Positions 61,887 to 64,000 of a DNA stretch of 64,000 bases are shown in pieces. A model generated the notes under the pieces. It saw only the letters and a program-made list of their open reading frames with translations. It made no database searches and was not told the DNA's origin. Numbering within the stretch: the stretch's first letter is position 1; every line of letters begins with the position of its first letter. The translations under genes and the position numbers were made by a program. Source of the stretch: Cunninghamia lanceolata (lineage: Eukaryota; Streptophyta; Pinopsida; Cupressales; Cupressaceae); NCBI GenBank assembly GCA_027924645.1, contig BSBN01000297.1, positions 5,890,001 to 5,954,000 of the forward strand. The letters run 5' to 3'.

Positions 61887-63553
61887 ACACTACTGCTCAG
61901 AAAGATGCTTCAGGTCGTTGATGGCCTGCCACTCTCGGTTGAGTATCTCCAGTTTATCTTCAAAGCTAGTCTCCTTCACACTGCTGGCCTGATCACCTAA
62001 GTCCACTTCTTTCCCTTTGATATTTTTGCTCCTAGATTTGGTTCTATTGGCTAGGCTAGTAGGAGTGGTCTATTGGTTGGTGTCGCCTGTAGAAGGATTG
62101 CCATAATTCTTATCCTTAGTTGCTTTTATTTTCTCTAGGTCAGCCTAGAAGACGTATAGGGTAGTTGTGTAGAGTTTTTGACAGTCTCTTTGCTAAAGGT
62201 GATAATCTCCTCGATATTCCTTTTAATGACTTCCTGATTATACTTAATGTTAACCATTTCATGTTCCATACTTTCCCACTTTTTAAAGGTGTTGGAGAAC
62301 TTCTCCACCTCATGCCAAAGGTCTTCAGTCACATTTTCATTGGGCCAATCAGAGGTCTCGAGTTGGGTAACAATTTCCAAGTGTTGTATTTTCTTTTTGG
62401 TGTGGTGCATTTGGGCTAGTTGCCATTTTAACACCTAGTTATGTAGGTCCATAACCTTGTACAAGGTTATGACCTTCTCTTCTAGCTAAACACAAGAACT
62501 ACATCTGCTCTCCTCTTGTCAGGTACTTTTCTCTCCAGTAAGGGGACTGTTGAGAGGGGGTGAAGTCTGGTTGACTCTAAAACTAGTAGAAGGGATGAAC
62601 TACGCAGTAGGGGGGACCTAGGCTAAGAGGGAGTCTCTGAAAAGTTCCCCTACATCATGCTCTTACTTTTGTTTTTGGGATGGCCAGGGTTAATCTCCAA
62701 GTCCCTAGGGACATGCTTAATAGAGGAGTCCACCAGAGGATCGTGGAAGGTGACCTTAGGTTGCTTCTTTCCAATTGAGAGAGGGGTGAGAATCACAGTT
62801 GAATCCTCACTAGAGTTAGGGTCAACAGAGGTGGAGGGTTTAGATGTAATTTAGGTTTCTTGGACAATGGTGACTTAGAAGAAGGGTGTTCCACTAGCGA
62901 TGAATTATAGATATGAGGTCTAAAGGCCAAGACTAGAGTTAGAGCTAATTCAAACTTGTAAAGGGAGTAGATAAGCCCCTGATGAAGAGGCATGGTTTTT
63001 TCTCCAATCAACACTTTTTGGACCAACTTTTCTAAAGATGTGAACAACCAATATGGAAAATTCAAATTAGCATGAAGGCAAAAATGATTTAACATAAGAA
63101 AGAGGTAGGCATGGAATCTTTTATAATTCCCTTCAAGGGTGACATACCTCATTAAGACCTCTGCAACTCGCTTCCAAACTCCCGGGAGGTCGTCCCTATT
63201 AAACCCATTTGCAGTCTACTAACATTTTCTTCCTTCTGTAGAAACTTCTGCATTTCATCCTGATAATGCCCTTTTACTTTCTTGGGGAGCCTCATTCCTT
63301 CCATTTGGAGCCCAGTGATAGTAGCTATCAACTCCTTTGTCACCCTAAATGAGATACATCTTATATACACCACCCCAACTTTCCACGAAGTAGCGAATTC
63401 TCTGGTAACTAGGGTATCATAGCCATTAATAGTTTCACAATAAGAGGCGAAGTGCCCTCTCTCCAGCACTCCCCAAAGCTCAGTATCATTCTTAAAATTC
63501 TCACAATTCGTCGACGTTGTTTGTATTAAGTCACTTCCCATGGTGGAATGCAC
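61887..63553 (-). pseudogene. Large broken ORF C, unknown TE-associated family
   Basis: The start is ATG 63541-63539, in the context CCACCATGG. The first part (to 63180) includes TSWKVGVVYIRCISF and RVTKELIATITGLQMEG; a frameshift near 63210 moves to the frame of 62793-63152 with LPGVWKRVAEVL, NHFCLHANLNFPYWLF and MPLHQGLIYSLYKFEL. A Ser/Pro-rich linker leads to a coiled coil (62135-62434) and a Lys/Ser-rich tail ending near 61887 (EWQAINDLKHLSEQ). The layout, an N-terminal helical region with an F/W/Y-rich block, a low-complexity linker and a C-terminal coiled coil, is that of ORF A and ORF B. 'xSFRVTKELIATITGL' may be a distant match to the putative plant transposon protein domain; that is a guess. 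Confidence 0.55.
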
Positions 63554-63728
63554 AGACTTAACCGAGTGACAATCAGAATCACCAACAATGTTGAAATGAA
63601 CAAGCGAACTCTTAGGCCAGATGTAGGTAATATGAAGGAGTCTAAACCATATTTTGTCATAATTCTCCTTGTTCTAGCGAATTCCTTTGTGCGTATGAGT
63701 TGTCCTCTCGAGGACAGGGAGGTTCATT
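63554..63728 (-). other. Spacer between RNase H fragment and ORF C
   Basis: About 175 bp, no coding. It contains GAGGACAACTCATACGCAC in minus sense and no poly(A), so a LINE 3' end is not shown directly. Confidence 0.4.
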
Positions 63729-64000
63729 TGATTAAATGGAGTAATTCGCTTCATTTCTTATGATTAAGGCTATGTGCTTCAAAAGATGCTTGCTATCATT
63801 CCAAATGATGAGGTTTTCGGAGGTGGTGCCTAGGTTAGCAAGGGCATCACCTGACTCATTTCCTTCCCTAAATATATGTTGGATAATAATATTCTTAAAT
63901 TTATCCAAAGTTTTTTTACTAATTTCAATCAGAGCTTTATAGGCCCAACTAGGGGTAGCTTTGGAAGATAGCATATCCAAATTGTTCTTGGAATCCCCCT
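63729..64000 (-). pseudogene. RNase H-like domain, LINE type, cut by window edge
   Basis: The minus-strand frame 63732-63980 has WAYKALIEISKKTLDKFKN and IIIQHIFREGNESGDALANLG, the last helix block of RVT_3-type RNase H domains that end plant LINE proteins. The frame ends at 63732, and upstream parts would lie beyond 64000. It could be an isolated RNase H or the end of a LINE ORF2. Confidence 0.55.

Overview
The window looks like nuclear DNA from a seed plant with a large genome full of transposable elements. A gymnosperm is my best guess, but that is inference. I see no intact host gene, rRNA, tRNA or CRISPR array. Almost every coding stretch is a decayed part of a mobile element, and many of the in-frame stops are TAG where a glutamine is expected.

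Layout. 1-1400 is a degenerate GATGATG/CATCATC repeat with five TGACGTCA palindromes. 1964-5785 and 6846-10369 are two large broken reading frames of unknown family, each with a C-terminal coiled coil. 11074-14095 (minus) is a broken hAT transposase gene, followed by a cluster of GGCGAA/GGCAAA motifs. 15254-23109 is a Ty3/gypsy chromovirus (element 1) with both LTRs; a 1,427-bp solo LTR sits in its integrase region. 23251-26130 is a gag remnant whose 3' part is tandemly duplicated. 26327-44689 (minus) is an 18.4-kb Tat-type Ty3/gypsy element (element 2) with gag, protease, RT, two RNase H domains and integrase. On its opposite strand it carries a plant mobile domain (PMD) gene that appears to have an intron. 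45127-54455 (plus) is a 9.3-kb relative without pol (element 3), inserted head-to-head with element 2 into a 426-bp solo Copia LTR. 56225-60960 holds a Tat LTR fragment, a Copia LTR fragment and a minus-strand remnant related to element 1. 61887-63553 (minus) is a third large broken ORF, and 63729-64000 (minus) is the end of a LINE-type RNase H domain.

How the parts relate. Elements 2 and 3 have the same 11-nt polypurine tract, similar primer sites, homologous LTRs, the same leader hairpin and a shared 3' non-coding region, so element 3 could have been mobilised by proteins of an element 2-like partner. Target-site duplications give the insertion order: the Copia LTR (AACTA) is older than element 3 (CTTCT/CTTCC), the solo LTR (CAAAA) is younger than element 1 (ATTTT), and element 2 (GGAAT/GGTAT) is younger than the duplicated gag remnant. 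The most unusual content is the antisense PMD gene of element 2 and the AGCGCTAT-type arrays that lie between each LTR and the coding module next to it.
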